From assembly GCF_001592265.1 (NCBI RefSeq), contig NZ_BCWP01000004.1, positions 94,352 to 158,351 on the forward strand: 64,000 nt of DNA, written 5' to 3'. Made by a program: the position numbers and the translations under genes. The notes beneath the pieces are model-generated. The model was not told the DNA's origin. It saw nothing but the letters and a program-made list of their open reading frames with translations, and made no database searches. Positions 45,395-52,727 of this stretch are shown one piece after another. Numbering within the stretch: the stretch's first letter is position 1; every line of letters begins with the position of its first letter. Origin of the DNA: Curvibacter delicatus NBRC 14919 (GTDB lineage: Bacteria > Pseudomonadota > Gammaproteobacteria > Burkholderiales > Burkholderiaceae_C).

Positions 45395-46449
45395 GCCTGT
45401 CCACCGTTGGAGGAAACGATCCGCCAGGCCTGCCACACGGCATCGACCGATGGCGCCGGCTGGGCATAAACACAACGCTGGCGTGGCCGGTTGATCGGCC
45501 CGGTGCGCCAAGCGGTGTCGAAGTTGTAGAGCTGCACATGCGGCAGGTCGAGTGCCACCGCGATGTGGCTCAAACCGCTGTCGACACCGATCACGCCGGC
45601 ACAGCCGGCCAAGGCATCGGTCAGTGCATCGAGCGCCAGACGCGGCCAGACGCGGGCGTGCGCCATCTCGCGTGCCATGGCCTCGCTGCGCCGCTGCTCG
45701 GCATCGGTGCCGTGCAGCAACGCGACATCGAAACCGGCAGCATCCAGACGCGCCGCCAAGTCGAGCCAGTGCGCCAGCGGCCACTCCTTGTCGGCACGCG
45801 AGGTGCCGTGCACCAGCGCCACGCAGGGGCGGCCTGTCGCACTCGAAATTGCTCTATTTTCAGGAGCGGTTCGCGCAGTCTTTACCTGGGCTACAAGCCC
45901 AAAAGACTCTACATCCGGCATGGCGTAACCCAGCGCACGGGCACACAGCTCACGCCCGCGCCGCACGGCGTGCACGTGCGGCTCGATGGTTATCGCGACA
46001 TCGGCCACCCAGCGCGTCGGCGCTTCATAACCCGAGCCGTCGGTCTGATTGGCCAGTGCGTAACGTCGGCCGGTCGACGTCAGCCGCGCCAGCCAGGCCA
46101 CCAGGGCCGACTTGGTGAGGCCCTGCAGATCGATCACCGCGTCGTAGGCCTCACGCTGCAGTTCGGCCTTGAAGGCACGCCACTCTGCACGCGTAGCGGC
46201 CGCGAACGGCGCCTTGCGCCAACGCCGCAGCTCGCAGGGAATGACGCGCCGCACGCCGGCGCAACGCAGCGCCAGCGGCGCAAAGCTGCGCTCGACCACC
46301 CAGTCGATCTGGGCTTGCGGCAAGGCACGCCGGATGTCCTGCACCGCCGGCATGGCGTGCACCACATCGCCCAGCGACGAGAGTTTGACGATCAGGATTT
46401 TCAAGACGTATTCGCCGTCTTCAGTGCGCTGCCTCGGCAAAGGAAGCAT
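45391..46449 (-). CDS. waaC: Lipopolysaccharide heptosyltransferase I
   Basis: A protein of up to 352 residues that adds the first heptose to Kdo-lipid A (family GT9). The family start KILIVKLSSLGDVVHAMPAVQDIRRALP is intact, as are LVHGTSRADKEWP and GVDSGLSHIAVALDLPHVQLYN. ATG 46449 overlaps the mutase gene by 29 bp; the true start is more likely a TTG at 46404 (giving M-KILIV), 16 bp after the mutase stop. Residues about 181-201 (ESFGLVAQVKTARTAPENRAI region) come from an interspersed repeat inserted between two conserved blocks. Confidence 0.9.
   Translation of the reverse strand: MLPLPRQRTEDGEYVLKILIVKLSSLGDVVHAMPAVQDIRRALPQAQIDWVVERSFAPLALRCAGVRRVIPCELRRWRKAPFAAATRAEWRAFKAELQREAYDAVIDLQGLTKSALVAWLARLTSTGRRYALANQTDGSGYEAPTRWVADVAITIEPHVHAVRRGRELCARALGYAMPDVESFGLVAQVKTARTAPENRAISSATGRPCVALVHGTSRADKEWPLAHWLDLAARLDAAGFDVALLHGTDAEQRRSEAMAREMAHARVWPRLALDALTDALAGCAGVIGVDSGLSHIAVALDLPHVQLYNFDTAWRTGPINRPRQRCVYAQPAPSVDAVWQAWRIVSSNGGQA
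45849..45907 (+). repeat. Two-hairpin interspersed repeat, copy F (inside waaC)
   Basis: GCTC...GAGC is the 5' stem. TGGGCT-ACA-AGCCCA (45887-45901) is a perfect 3' hairpin. It lies antisense in waaC and is 59 bp, keeping the reading frame. It shares TTGCT, TTTCAGGAGC and GCGCAG with copy E but has different stem bases that still pair. Confidence 0.78.
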
Positions 46450-47803
46450 CGGGTTTGACCTGCCTCAGCAGCGCCAGCATCTCACCTTCGATGCGGTGCA
46501 GTGCCTCGGGCGTGTGACCCTCGAAGCGCAGCACCAGCACCGGCGTGGTGTTGGAGGCGCGGATCAGGCCAAAACCATCGGGCCAGTCGACACGCACGCC
46601 GTCAATCGTATTGACCTGGGCCGGCGCCGCGAAGGACGCCTTCTTCACCAATTCATCCACCAGCCGGTGCGGTTCGCCCTCGGCGCATTTCACATTCAGT
46701 TCGGGGGTGGAGAAACTCGTCGGCAGCGCATTGAGCACGGCGCTGGCGTCCTTGGCACGGCTCAGGATCTCCAGCAGACGGCAGGCGGCGTAGGTACCGT
46801 CGTCGAAACCGAACCAGCGTTCCTTGAAGAAGATGTGGCCGCTCATCTCGCCGCCCAGCGGCGAGTCGATCTCCTTCATCTTGGCCTTGATCAGCGAGTG
46901 GCCGGTCTTGAACATCAGGGCCTGGCCACCGGCCGCCTGAATGGCCGGCGCCAGACGCTGCGAGCATTTCACATCGAACACGATGGTGCCACCCGGCACA
47001 CGCGTGAGCACGTCCTGCGCGAACAGCATCATCTGCCGGTCGGGGAAGATGTTCTGGCCGTCCTTGGTCACGATGCCTAGGCGGTCGCCATCACCGTCGA
47101 AGGCCAGGCCAAGTTCGGCGTCGCTGCTCTTGAGCGCCGCCATCACGTCGCGCAGGTTCTCGGGTTTGCTCGGGTCGGGATGGTGGTTCGGGAAGGTGCC
47201 ATCCACTTCGCTGTGCAGTTCGGTCACCTCGCAGCCGAGCGCACGCAGGATGGCCGGGGCCGAGGCACCGGCCACGCCGTTGCCGGAATCGACCACGATT
47301 TTCATCGGACGCGCCAGCTTGATGTCACCGACGATGCGGTCGCGGTACGGGGCGTACACATTCAGGTGCTGCACTGTGCCTGCGGTATTCAGGTCCCAGG
47401 ACTCGGCCTCCATCGTTCGGCGCAGCGCCTGGATCTCTTCGCCGTAGATGGCACGGCCGGCCAGCACCATCTTGAAGCCGTTGTAGTCAGCCGGGTTGTG
47501 GCTGCCGGTGACCTGGATGCCGCTGCTGCACACCGTGCTGGCGGCAAAGTAGAGCATGGGCGTGGTGACCATGCCAACGTCGATCACGTTGATGCCAGTT
47601 TCTGTGAGGCCACGGATCAGCGCCGCGCTCAGGGCCGGGCCGCTCAGGCGGCCATCGCGCCCTACCGCCACCGTGGTTTCGCCGGCCTGGCGCGCGGCCA
47701 TGCCGAAAGCGCGGCCCAGGGCTTCGGCCACGGCCTCGTTCAGCGTGGCGGGCACGATGCCGCGGATGTCATAGGCTTTGAAAATCGATGCAGCAACTTG
47801 CAT
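46421..47803 (-). CDS. Phosphomannomutase/phosphoglucomutase
   Basis: A 460-residue alpha-D-phosphohexomutase of the AlgC type, which interconverts hexose 1- and 6-phosphates for LPS and exopolysaccharide precursors. The phosphoserine loop VTGSHNPADYNGFK, the Mg-binding DGDGDRLGI and the sugar-binding GEMSGHIFF motif are all intact. The C-terminal phosphate loop is RASNTTPVLVLRFEG. It lies upstream of waaC and waaA on the same strand, so this is a lipopolysaccharide-synthesis operon. The start at 47803 gives the typical N-terminus MQVAASIFKAYDIRGI. Confidence 0.94.
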   Translation of the reverse strand: MQVAASIFKAYDIRGIVPATLNEAVAEALGRAFGMAARQAGETTVAVGRDGRLSGPALSAALIRGLTETGINVIDVGMVTTPMLYFAASTVCSSGIQVTGSHNPADYNGFKMVLAGRAIYGEEIQALRRTMEAESWDLNTAGTVQHLNVYAPYRDRIVGDIKLARPMKIVVDSGNGVAGASAPAILRALGCEVTELHSEVDGTFPNHHPDPSKPENLRDVMAALKSSDAELGLAFDGDGDRLGIVTKDGQNIFPDRQMMLFAQDVLTRVPGGTIVFDVKCSQRLAPAIQAAGGQALMFKTGHSLIKAKMKEIDSPLGGEMSGHIFFKERWFGFDDGTYAACRLLEILSRAKDASAVLNALPTSFSTPELNVKCAEGEPHRLVDELVKKASFAAPAQVNTIDGVRVDWPDGFGLIRASNTTPVLVLRFEGHTPEALHRIEGEMLALLRQVKPDASFAEAAH

Positions 47804-47945
47804 GGGAATGGGTTCACTCAGGGTTTCTTGTGCTGCGCCGATTGTAGGCGGCGGCCACTGCGAACCCTGCCTGCCGAGTGCCCCGCCCGGCGGGTGGCGC
47901 GCGTATCATGCGGGCACCATGTCCGGCCGCGTCGCGCACTCCCAG

Positions 47946-47995
47946 CCGCTATCAAAACAATAGCTGCCGGCGCCAAAAGGACGAGGGTTGAGGAT
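47946..47995 (+). repeat. Two-hairpin interspersed repeat, copy D (intergenic, degenerate)
   Basis: GCTAT-CAAAACA-ATAGC is a perfect 5' hairpin, followed by a CGGCGCCAAAAGG region. The 3' half is poorly conserved. It lies 10 bp upstream of ogt in the 201 bp gap after the phosphohexomutase gene, which holds no other gene that I can see. Confidence 0.5.
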
Positions 47996-48004
47996 TGAAT
48001 CGGC

Positions 48005-48508
48005 ATGAAATTCAGCACCCACCTGCAAACCACCGTGTTCGACAGCCCACTGGGGCCGATCACGCTGGCGGCCAGCGCGCAGGGCCTGGCCGGCGCCTGG
48101 TTCGAGGGCGACCTGCACCGGCCCGACACCTCCGTCTGGCCGGCCGCGCCCGCCCACCCGCTGCTGCTGCAGGCACAGCAGCAATTGCAGGCCTACTTTG
48201 CCGGCCAGCGCCGCCGCTTCAACCTGCCGCTGGACCTGAGCTTCGGCACGGCCTTCCAGCAGGCTGTCTGGCGCGCCCTGCTGGCGCTGCCGTTTGGCAG
48301 CCACACCAGCTACGGTGCGCTGAGTGCCCAGTTGGGCAACCCCAAGGCCGTGCGTGCTGTGGGCGCGGCGGTGGGCCGCAACCCGCTGATCATCGTCGTG
48401 CCCTGCCACCGCGTGCTGGGTGCCGACGGTTCGCTCACCGGCTTTGCCGCCGGATTGCCACGCAAGCAGGCACTGCTGCAACTCGAACAGATCACCTTCC
48501 GCCCATGA
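48005..48508 (+). CDS. ogt: Methylated-DNA-[protein]-cysteine S-methyltransferase
   Basis: A 167-residue suicide repair protein that removes methyl groups from O6-methylguanine. The active site VVPCHRVLGADGSLTGFAAGLPRK contains the acceptor Cys. Helix-turn-helix residues are in SHTSYGALSAQLGNPKAVRAVGAAVGRNPL. It is short, without the Ada regulatory domain, so it is an Ogt-type enzyme. The stop overlaps the start of a 53-residue basic protein by 4 bp (ATGA). Confidence 0.94.
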   Translation: MKFSTHLQTTVFDSPLGPITLAASAQGLAGAWFEGDLHRPDTSVWPAAPAHPLLLQAQQQLQAYFAGQRRRFNLPLDLSFGTAFQQAVWRALLALPFGSHTSYGALSAQLGNPKAVRAVGAAVGRNPLIIVVPCHRVLGADGSLTGFAAGLPRKQALLQLEQITFRP

Positions 48509-48666
48509 ACTCCAGCCGCAAGACCAAACGCCGCAACAAGCTGCACAAGCCACGCAACCCGCTGGTGGCGCCCGTCATGCAGCGCCAGGCCGGCGCGCAC
48601 CGCAAATCGGGCAAAGCCCTGCGCCGGGCCGAGAAGATGGCACTGCGCAAGAACGAGGAGACCTGA
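48505..48666 (+). CDS. Small basic protein coupled to ogt
   Basis: A 53-residue protein very rich in Lys and Arg (SRKTKRRNKLHKPRNPL, AHRKSGKALRRAEKMALRKNE). It begins inside the ogt stop codon as ATGA, so translation is coupled. The composition, like that of ribosomal or nucleic-acid-binding peptides, and the tidy coupled start support a real gene rather than chance. Homologous small genes near ogt or bacterioferritin would confirm it. I do not recognise a family and assign no function. Confidence 0.6.
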   Translation: MNSSRKTKRRNKLHKPRNPLVAPVMQRQAGAHRKSGKALRRAEKMALRKNEET

Positions 48667-48737
48667 GCACGCGACTTGCTGGCGTGCCGTCCTGCAGTGA
48701 CAATCAGCCTCATACCGTCAACACGAAAGGACCCACC

Positions 48738-49214
48738 ATGAAAGGCGACGCCAAAGCCATTGCTTTCCTGCAGGCCCAGCTCAAGAACGAGCTGACCGCC
48801 ATCAACCAGTACTTCGTGCACTACCGCATGCTCAAGCACTGGGGCCTGGACAAGCTGGCGAAGAAGGAATACGAAGAGTCCATCGGCGAGATGAAGCATG
48901 CCGACCTGCTGATGGACCGCATCTTCATGCTTGACGGCCTGCCCAATCTGCAGGATCTGGGAAAGCTCGGCATCGGCGAGGACGTGCCCGAGATCCTGCG
49001 TTGCGACCTGGCGCTGGAACAAGGCGCACAAGCCACCGTCAAGGACGGCATGGCCTACTGCGAAAGCGTGCGCGACTACGTCTCGCGCGACCTGCTGCAG
49101 AAGATCCTGGACGACACGGAGGAGCACATCGACTTCCTGGAAACCCAGATCGAGCTGATCGAGAAGGTCGGACTGCCAAACTACCTGCAAAGCCAGATGG
49201 GTGAAGTGAGCTGA
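48738..49214 (+). CDS. bfr: Bacterioferritin
   Basis: A 158-residue haem-binding ferritin that oxidises and stores iron in 24-mers. The start at 48738 (MKGDAKAIAFLQAQLKNEL) is the family start. In E. coli numbering the ferroxidase ligands E18, E51, H54, E94 and H130 are present, and so is the haem ligand M52. Position 127 is Thr (DDTEEHID) where E. coli has Glu, so one bridging ligand is missing or replaced by E128. A strong terminator follows at 49226-49264. The gene for its ferredoxin partner follows under a separate, Fur-like control. Confidence 0.95.
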   Translation: MKGDAKAIAFLQAQLKNELTAINQYFVHYRMLKHWGLDKLAKKEYEESIGEMKHADLLMDRIFMLDGLPNLQDLGKLGIGEDVPEILRCDLALEQGAQATVKDGMAYCESVRDYVSRDLLQKILDDTEEHIDFLETQIELIEKVGLPNYLQSQMGEVS

Positions 49215-49225
49215 CGCTTACACCC

Positions 49226-49264
49226 AGGCATCCGGACAGCAAACTGCCGGCCGGATGCCTTTTC
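49226..49264 (+). terminator. Terminator of bfr
   Basis: AGGCATCCGG (49226-49235) and CCGGATGCCT (49251-49260) form a perfect 10 bp stem followed by TTT. It starts 11 bp after the bfr stop. Confidence 0.85.
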
Positions 49265-49303
49265 GTGCCGGCATTTCCCCCTGCTGCATCATGGTCAAAC
49301 GCA

Positions 49304-49322
49304 AATAGAAGTAATTCGCATT
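49304..49322. promoter_or_regulatory. Candidate Fur box upstream of bfd
   Basis: On the minus strand it reads AATGCGAATTACTTCTATT, which matches the 19 bp Fur consensus at about 14 positions. It lies 40 bp before the bfd start, near a TTTATACT sequence that could be the -10. This would derepress bfd under iron shortage to release stored iron. Confidence 0.6.
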
Positions 49323-49361
49323 TATACTCGCCGCATCAACAGTATTGCCAGGTGAGTCAAC

Positions 49362-49604
49362 ATGATTGTTTGCGTCTGCAAGCGCGTCAGTGACCGGGAC
49401 ATTGCCCGCCATGCATCGGCCGGCATGGACTTCGATGACATCCAGTTTGAACTGGGCATCGCCACACAGTGCGGCCGCTGCGAAGATTGCGCGCGCGATG
49501 TGGTGGAGAGGCACCGCACAGCCGCAGCCCACCACGCGCATCCCCAACCGGCCCTGCCGCTGCCCAGCTACCGCGCCATCCCCATCATGCTGGCCGCCGC
49601 CTGA
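49362..49604 (+). CDS. bfd: Bacterioferritin-associated ferredoxin
   Basis: An 80-residue [2Fe-2S] protein that reduces and releases iron from bacterioferritin. The cluster ligands are C4, C6, C37 and C40 (MIVCVCKRVSD and QCGRCEDCARD). The domain takes about 55 residues; the rest is a His/Pro-rich tail of unclear use. Usual family members end soon after the domain, so the tail is long. It lies 147 bp downstream of bfr and is controlled separately, with a Fur-like box upstream and a terminator downstream. Confidence 0.93.
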   Translation: MIVCVCKRVSDRDIARHASAGMDFDDIQFELGIATQCGRCEDCARDVVERHRTAAAHHAHPQPALPLPSYRAIPIMLAAA

Positions 49605-49633
49605 ACCCTGCACAGCAGACCAGGAGCCCCAGC

Positions 49634-49663
49634 AAAAAAGCCACCGCTCGCGGTGGCTTTTTT
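49634..49663. terminator. Bidirectional terminator between bfd and the porin gene
   Basis: GCCACCG and CGGTGGC (49640-49646, 49651-49657) with A-run 49634-49639 and T-run 49658-49663. It can stop both bfd and the convergent outer-membrane protein gene. Confidence 0.88.
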
Positions 49664-49680
49664 GTGGGCGTCTTGCCGGC

Positions 49681-50259
49681 TCAGAACTTGTAGCCAATGC
49701 CCAGGGAGAAGATCTCCCCCTTGAAACCGGCAACCGTGCCATTGCTGAACGTCTTGTCGGTGAACTTGATCGAGTCATAGCCGGCCTGCCAGAAAAGGTT
49801 CTGGTCGATCATGGCCCGGAAGCCCAAGCCATAACCCCAGCCTTGCAGCGAGGCCGTGCTGGTCCCATCGTTGGAGGCGCCATTGGCGGAGATGGACGAG
49901 ACCTTGGCAAAAATCAGAACCTTGTTGTTGACGGCAACGGCCGGAATGATATCGAGTGAATAACGGTCTTTGGTGTACGCATCGTTCCCGTTGGCATAAA
50001 GCCCTGCCTTGCGGTTGGTGGTGTTGGCCGTGGCTCCCACCCCCAGCAGGAAATTGCTGCCTAGCGCCCAGTTGTACTGGGCTTGCACGGCCAGACCGGT
50101 GCTGTTGCCGCTGTCAGACCGACCACCCGAATCCACGGTGGAGCGATCGAACTCCGCGTTGGCACCCAGACTGAAACCTTCGAAGTTCTTGGCTTGCGCC
50201 AGCGCCTGTGTTGAGGAAAGCGCTGCCACCACTGCCGTCAATGCAAAGAGTTTTTTCAT
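49681..50259 (-). CDS. Outer membrane beta-barrel protein
   Basis: A 192-residue outer-membrane protein. The signal peptide is MKKLFALTAVVAALSSTQALAQ. The mature part has alternating hydrophobic strands (GLAVQAQYNWALGSNFLLGVGATA, GWGYGLGFRAMIDQNLFWQAGYDSI) and closes with FSLGIGYKF, a typical terminal Phe for BamA recognition. The size fits an 8-strand barrel of the OmpA-like/porin superfamily. It is a single gene next to the tRNA-Asp integration site. The function is unknown. Confidence 0.85.
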   Translation of the reverse strand: MKKLFALTAVVAALSSTQALAQAKNFEGFSLGANAEFDRSTVDSGGRSDSGNSTGLAVQAQYNWALGSNFLLGVGATANTTNRKAGLYANGNDAYTKDRYSLDIIPAVAVNNKVLIFAKVSSISANGASNDGTSTASLQGWGYGLGFRAMIDQNLFWQAGYDSIKFTDKTFSNGTVAGFKGEIFSLGIGYKF

Positions 50260-50488
50260 AAAGCCTCCAGCAAGTTGAACTGGAAATACTAGTCATTCGC
50301 TGCCGGATTTCAATACGCCTCCCCATCATCCGGGGCACTGGCAGGTAAATCCTGTAACGGTGATCAAGCCGATCCCCATCAGCCACAGCGCACATGGGTC
50401 TGAGGTCTGTAGCTGGGAGCGAAGGGAAAAAGGAAGTGCCGTGATTGCCGGGCGCGAGTGACAATCAGACAAGAAAGAAACAGAAACG

Positions 50489-50515
50489 AAATACGGGGCA
50501 CAAGGCCCCGTATTT
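50489..50515 (-). terminator. Displaced tRNA-Asp terminator
   Basis: AAATACGGGGC and GCCCCGTATTT pair over 11 bp with a 5-base loop. On the minus strand the hairpin is followed by a T-rich run. It lies just outside the left attachment repeat, exactly where the terminator of tRNA-Asp would be without the insert. Confidence 0.7.
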
Positions 50516-50524
50516 GCTAGCGTT

Positions 50525-50543
50525 TTGGCGGAGTGGACGGGAC
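50525..50543. repeat. Left attachment repeat (att)
   Basis: TTGGCGGAGTGGACGGGAC, identical to the 3' end of tRNA-Asp (with its CCA end) at 54098-54116. Confidence 0.88.
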
Positions 50544-50672
50544 GGCCCGGAGCACTCCTAAGTGGTTGATTTTGCTGGACGCGGCAGCAAAACACGATGA
50601 AAAACCGATACGGCGAATGCTACCACCACAGGCTTTCCAAGGAGGGCCGAAGGCCCGGGCCGCTCCCGCGCC

Positions 50673-51836
50673 TCACATCCGAGGCCCGCGCGGCCTCGGG
50701 GCGGCGCTCGCCGGTGGCGGCGCCGCGATCGCTGACAGGGAAACCTTCTCTTTCACATGCAGGGGCGGGCCGGTGCGAGCCGTGGCTCCTCTGATCTTGG
50801 CCCCGATGATGTTCACGCCGATGGACTCGACGGGCGAAATCCCGCCTTTCCCTCTCGTGCGTCTCGCGTAGTGCCGCTGGGTTTCGGTGGTCTGGTGGCC
50901 GAGCGCGAGCGCCACGGCCACCGCATCGCCGGGGTTGGACGCCTTCACCTGCGCGGAATACCTCTGACGCAGCGCATAAGAAGAGATCGGCACGCCCGCC
51001 CGCTTCGCGATGTCGCGAAAGTTTTGCGTGAGCCTCTGCCCGACGCTCTGATTTTCAGTCTTGCTCACCTGGACAACGTGGCCACCCTTTTTCGCCGCGG
51101 CCTTAGCAAGCTCCATCCAGCGACGCTGGACGGGCTTAGCGGCTTTCGCGGGAAACGGAACGTCCACTCGGCGCAGGTCGAGGCCCTTCAATCTGCCGTC
51201 CGCTTTGACCGATTCAATGAAGAAGCTCAGCGTGGGCACGCCGTTCTTTTTGATCGCCTCGATCCGCACGCCCTTGCCCAGCTCTTCGCCCCGCACGCCC
51301 GCGAACTCCATCGCCAAAAAAGCCTCACGGAAGGACGATTTCGCCGCCGTGGCGAAGAATTTTTCAAGCTGGGCGTCGGTGGCCGCCCTCTGCTTGTGGC
51401 TCTTCTCCTGCCGGCGCTCTTTGTCGTGCGGCTTGTCCCACGGCAGCGCCTTGAAGGCGTCGATGCGGTCCATCAGCTCCCGCACCTTTTCCAGCGAGGC
51501 GGCCCATTGCAGCTCACGCATGACGAAAAGCTCCTCGCCCGTCATGCCGTTCTTTTTGATCTTGTCGGCTTCCTTGAGCGCTTTTTTCAGCTGCTTGCGC
51601 ATCGTCCAAAGGCCCGCCGCGCGCATCGCGTAGCGGGTGCCTTTGGCCGCCGTGCTCTCCAAATCCCAGCCCGCAGCAAGCCTTCTCGCGTTCGCCTCGT
51701 AGGTCTTGCGAGTGCTCTCCGCCTGGTCGGCGGCGAGCAGCGATGCCTCGGCCTTCGCAGCCATGACGAGCCTTTCCAAGCCCGCCGTCGCGGACTTGGA
51801 AAGAGCTGTCATCGGCTGCTTCGCTGGCCTCGGCAT
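50673..51836 (-). CDS. Divergent tyrosine recombinase (second recombinase of the element)
   Basis: A 387-residue protein, very rich in Ala and Lys. The C-terminal half fits a tyrosine recombinase: R182 in FAGVRGEELG, R290 in SSYALRQRY, H314 in LALGHQTTET and the nucleophile Y323 in RHYARR, with 9 residues between H314 and Y323. The usual His of the HxxR box is Tyr (Y287). The N-terminal half is helical and unlike the SAM-like core domain of common integrases. A Pro/Ala/Arg-rich tail ends the protein. It lies 9 bp after a ribbon-helix-helix-like gene, in an operon of its own. It may move a second DNA site or help excision. Family unknown to me. Confidence 0.75.
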   Translation of the reverse strand: MPRPAKQPMTALSKSATAGLERLVMAAKAEASLLAADQAESTRKTYEANARRLAAGWDLESTAAKGTRYAMRAAGLWTMRKQLKKALKEADKIKKNGMTGEELFVMRELQWAASLEKVRELMDRIDAFKALPWDKPHDKERRQEKSHKQRAATDAQLEKFFATAAKSSFREAFLAMEFAGVRGEELGKGVRIEAIKKNGVPTLSFFIESVKADGRLKGLDLRRVDVPFPAKAAKPVQRRWMELAKAAAKKGGHVVQVSKTENQSVGQRLTQNFRDIAKRAGVPISSYALRQRYSAQVKASNPGDAVAVALALGHQTTETQRHYARRTRGKGGISPVESIGVNIIGAKIRGATARTGPPLHVKEKVSLSAIAAPPPASAAPRPRGPRM

Positions 51837-51845
51837 CGCCCCTCC

Positions 51846-52214
51846 TCAGCTCCTACCGCTCGTCGGCTTGTTAGCCTTCCGCGCGGTTTTTCGCTTCGTC
51901 GGGCCTCCCTTGGCTTCGCCATCGCTCCGCGACCGGTCGGGCGCATTTCGTCCACCTCCGGTGTCCGCCTTTTGATCCCCTTCGGGTCTAAAAAGGTCAA
52001 TGCGCGTATTTTGTGTAGTGGCTCCCGCCCCTTCCACAAAATACGGAAGCCCACCGCTCAAAACGGCCTCTGCCGCTCTGAGCGAAGCCGACCGCACGAA
52101 CTCGGATCGGCTAAGGCCGACCGATTTCGCAACTTCCGACACCCGCTCCCAATCCGCTTCACGCCAGCGGATCGGCTTCATCCCGTTAAATTCCCTGCCC
52201 TGTGCTTCGCTCAT
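51846..52214 (-). CDS. Ribbon-helix-helix-like DNA-binding protein
   Basis: A 122-residue protein. Residues about 12-55 (MKPIRWREADWERVSEVAKSVGLSRSEFVRSASLRAAEAVL) match a ribbon-helix-helix layout: a strand, a helix, and the SRSEFVR turn and second helix. The C-terminal half is low-complexity, Gly/Lys/Arg-rich and probably disordered. A very strong ribosome site (AGGAGG) lies 4 bp before the ATG. It is 9 bp upstream of the divergent recombinase and could act as its accessory or excisionase-type partner, or as the operon repressor. The role is inference. Confidence 0.65.
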   Translation of the reverse strand: MSEAQGREFNGMKPIRWREADWERVSEVAKSVGLSRSEFVRSASLRAAEAVLSGGLPYFVEGAGATTQNTRIDLFRPEGDQKADTGGGRNAPDRSRSDGEAKGGPTKRKTARKANKPTSGRS

Positions 52215-52303
52215 TTTTCCTCCTTAGCGCGTAATGCCCATGGTCTATACATTCTCAAAAAATCAAGGGCAGCGCCAGATTTCACGGAAACATCGCAAAC
52301 AAA

Positions 52304-52325
52304 AACGCCAGCATCAGCTGGCGTT
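52304..52325. terminator. Terminator inside the element
   Basis: AACGCCAGC-ATCA-GCTGGCGTT with an A-run before and a T-run after, so it works in both directions. It ends the small membrane protein gene at 52397 (minus) and separates it from the promoter region of the ribbon-helix-helix operon. Confidence 0.85.
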
Positions 52326-52396
52326 TTTTGAAGTGAAAGCAGTCTCTTGACTTTAGAAACATATTTGAGATAACTGCTCCATGAATACCGAAAGAC

Positions 52397-52687
52397 CTAC
52401 TTGGGTGACGATGACGAAGGCTGAGGCGAGGCGATATTGGGCGGCAGTTGGCTTGGCATTTTTGGGCTTGGTGCTGCTTGCTCTTGAGCTGGCTTGGGAG
52501 TTTCACCGCTCTTGTTAGATAGGATGAAGATGCCATAGCAAATGAATCCGGCTCCGACCAGAAACAATATCCACCGAGTCCACCCAGTCGCCATTGCTCC
52601 AAGATAGATAAAAATCATCCCCACCAGCATAAGAGCGGCCACCTTAAACCAGCCAAGATACTGAGGGATTAGATCGAAGGCTTCCAT
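52397..52687 (-). CDS. Small two-helix membrane protein in the element
   Basis: A 96-residue protein with two transmembrane helices (AALMLVGMIFIYLGAMA, WILFLVGAGFICYGIFIL) and a Pro/Ser-rich C-terminal tail (TPKPAQEQAAPSPKMPSQLPP). The start at 52687 has an AGGAGA ribosome site; a longer frame to 52723 is less likely. Base composition is lower in GC than the flanks, a sign of foreign origin. No family recognised. It may be cargo of the element, for example an inhibitor or immunity-like function, but nothing in the sequence shows this. Confidence 0.6.
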   Translation of the reverse strand: MEAFDLIPQYLGWFKVAALMLVGMIFIYLGAMATGWTRWILFLVGAGFICYGIFILSNKSGETPKPAQEQAAPSPKMPSQLPPNIASPQPSSSSPK

Positions 52688-52727
52688 GTTGTCTCCTGTG
52701 ACGCCAATTCTGACATACAGCAAACGC

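Larger units (their letters stand above)
50260..50672. other. Intergenic stretch between the porin gene and the element's first gene
   Basis: This 413 bp stretch holds the porin promoter region, the stranded tRNA-type terminator at 50489-50515 and the left attachment repeat at 50525-50543. About 130 bp of element follows before the recombinase stop. I see no supported gene in it. Confidence 0.6.
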
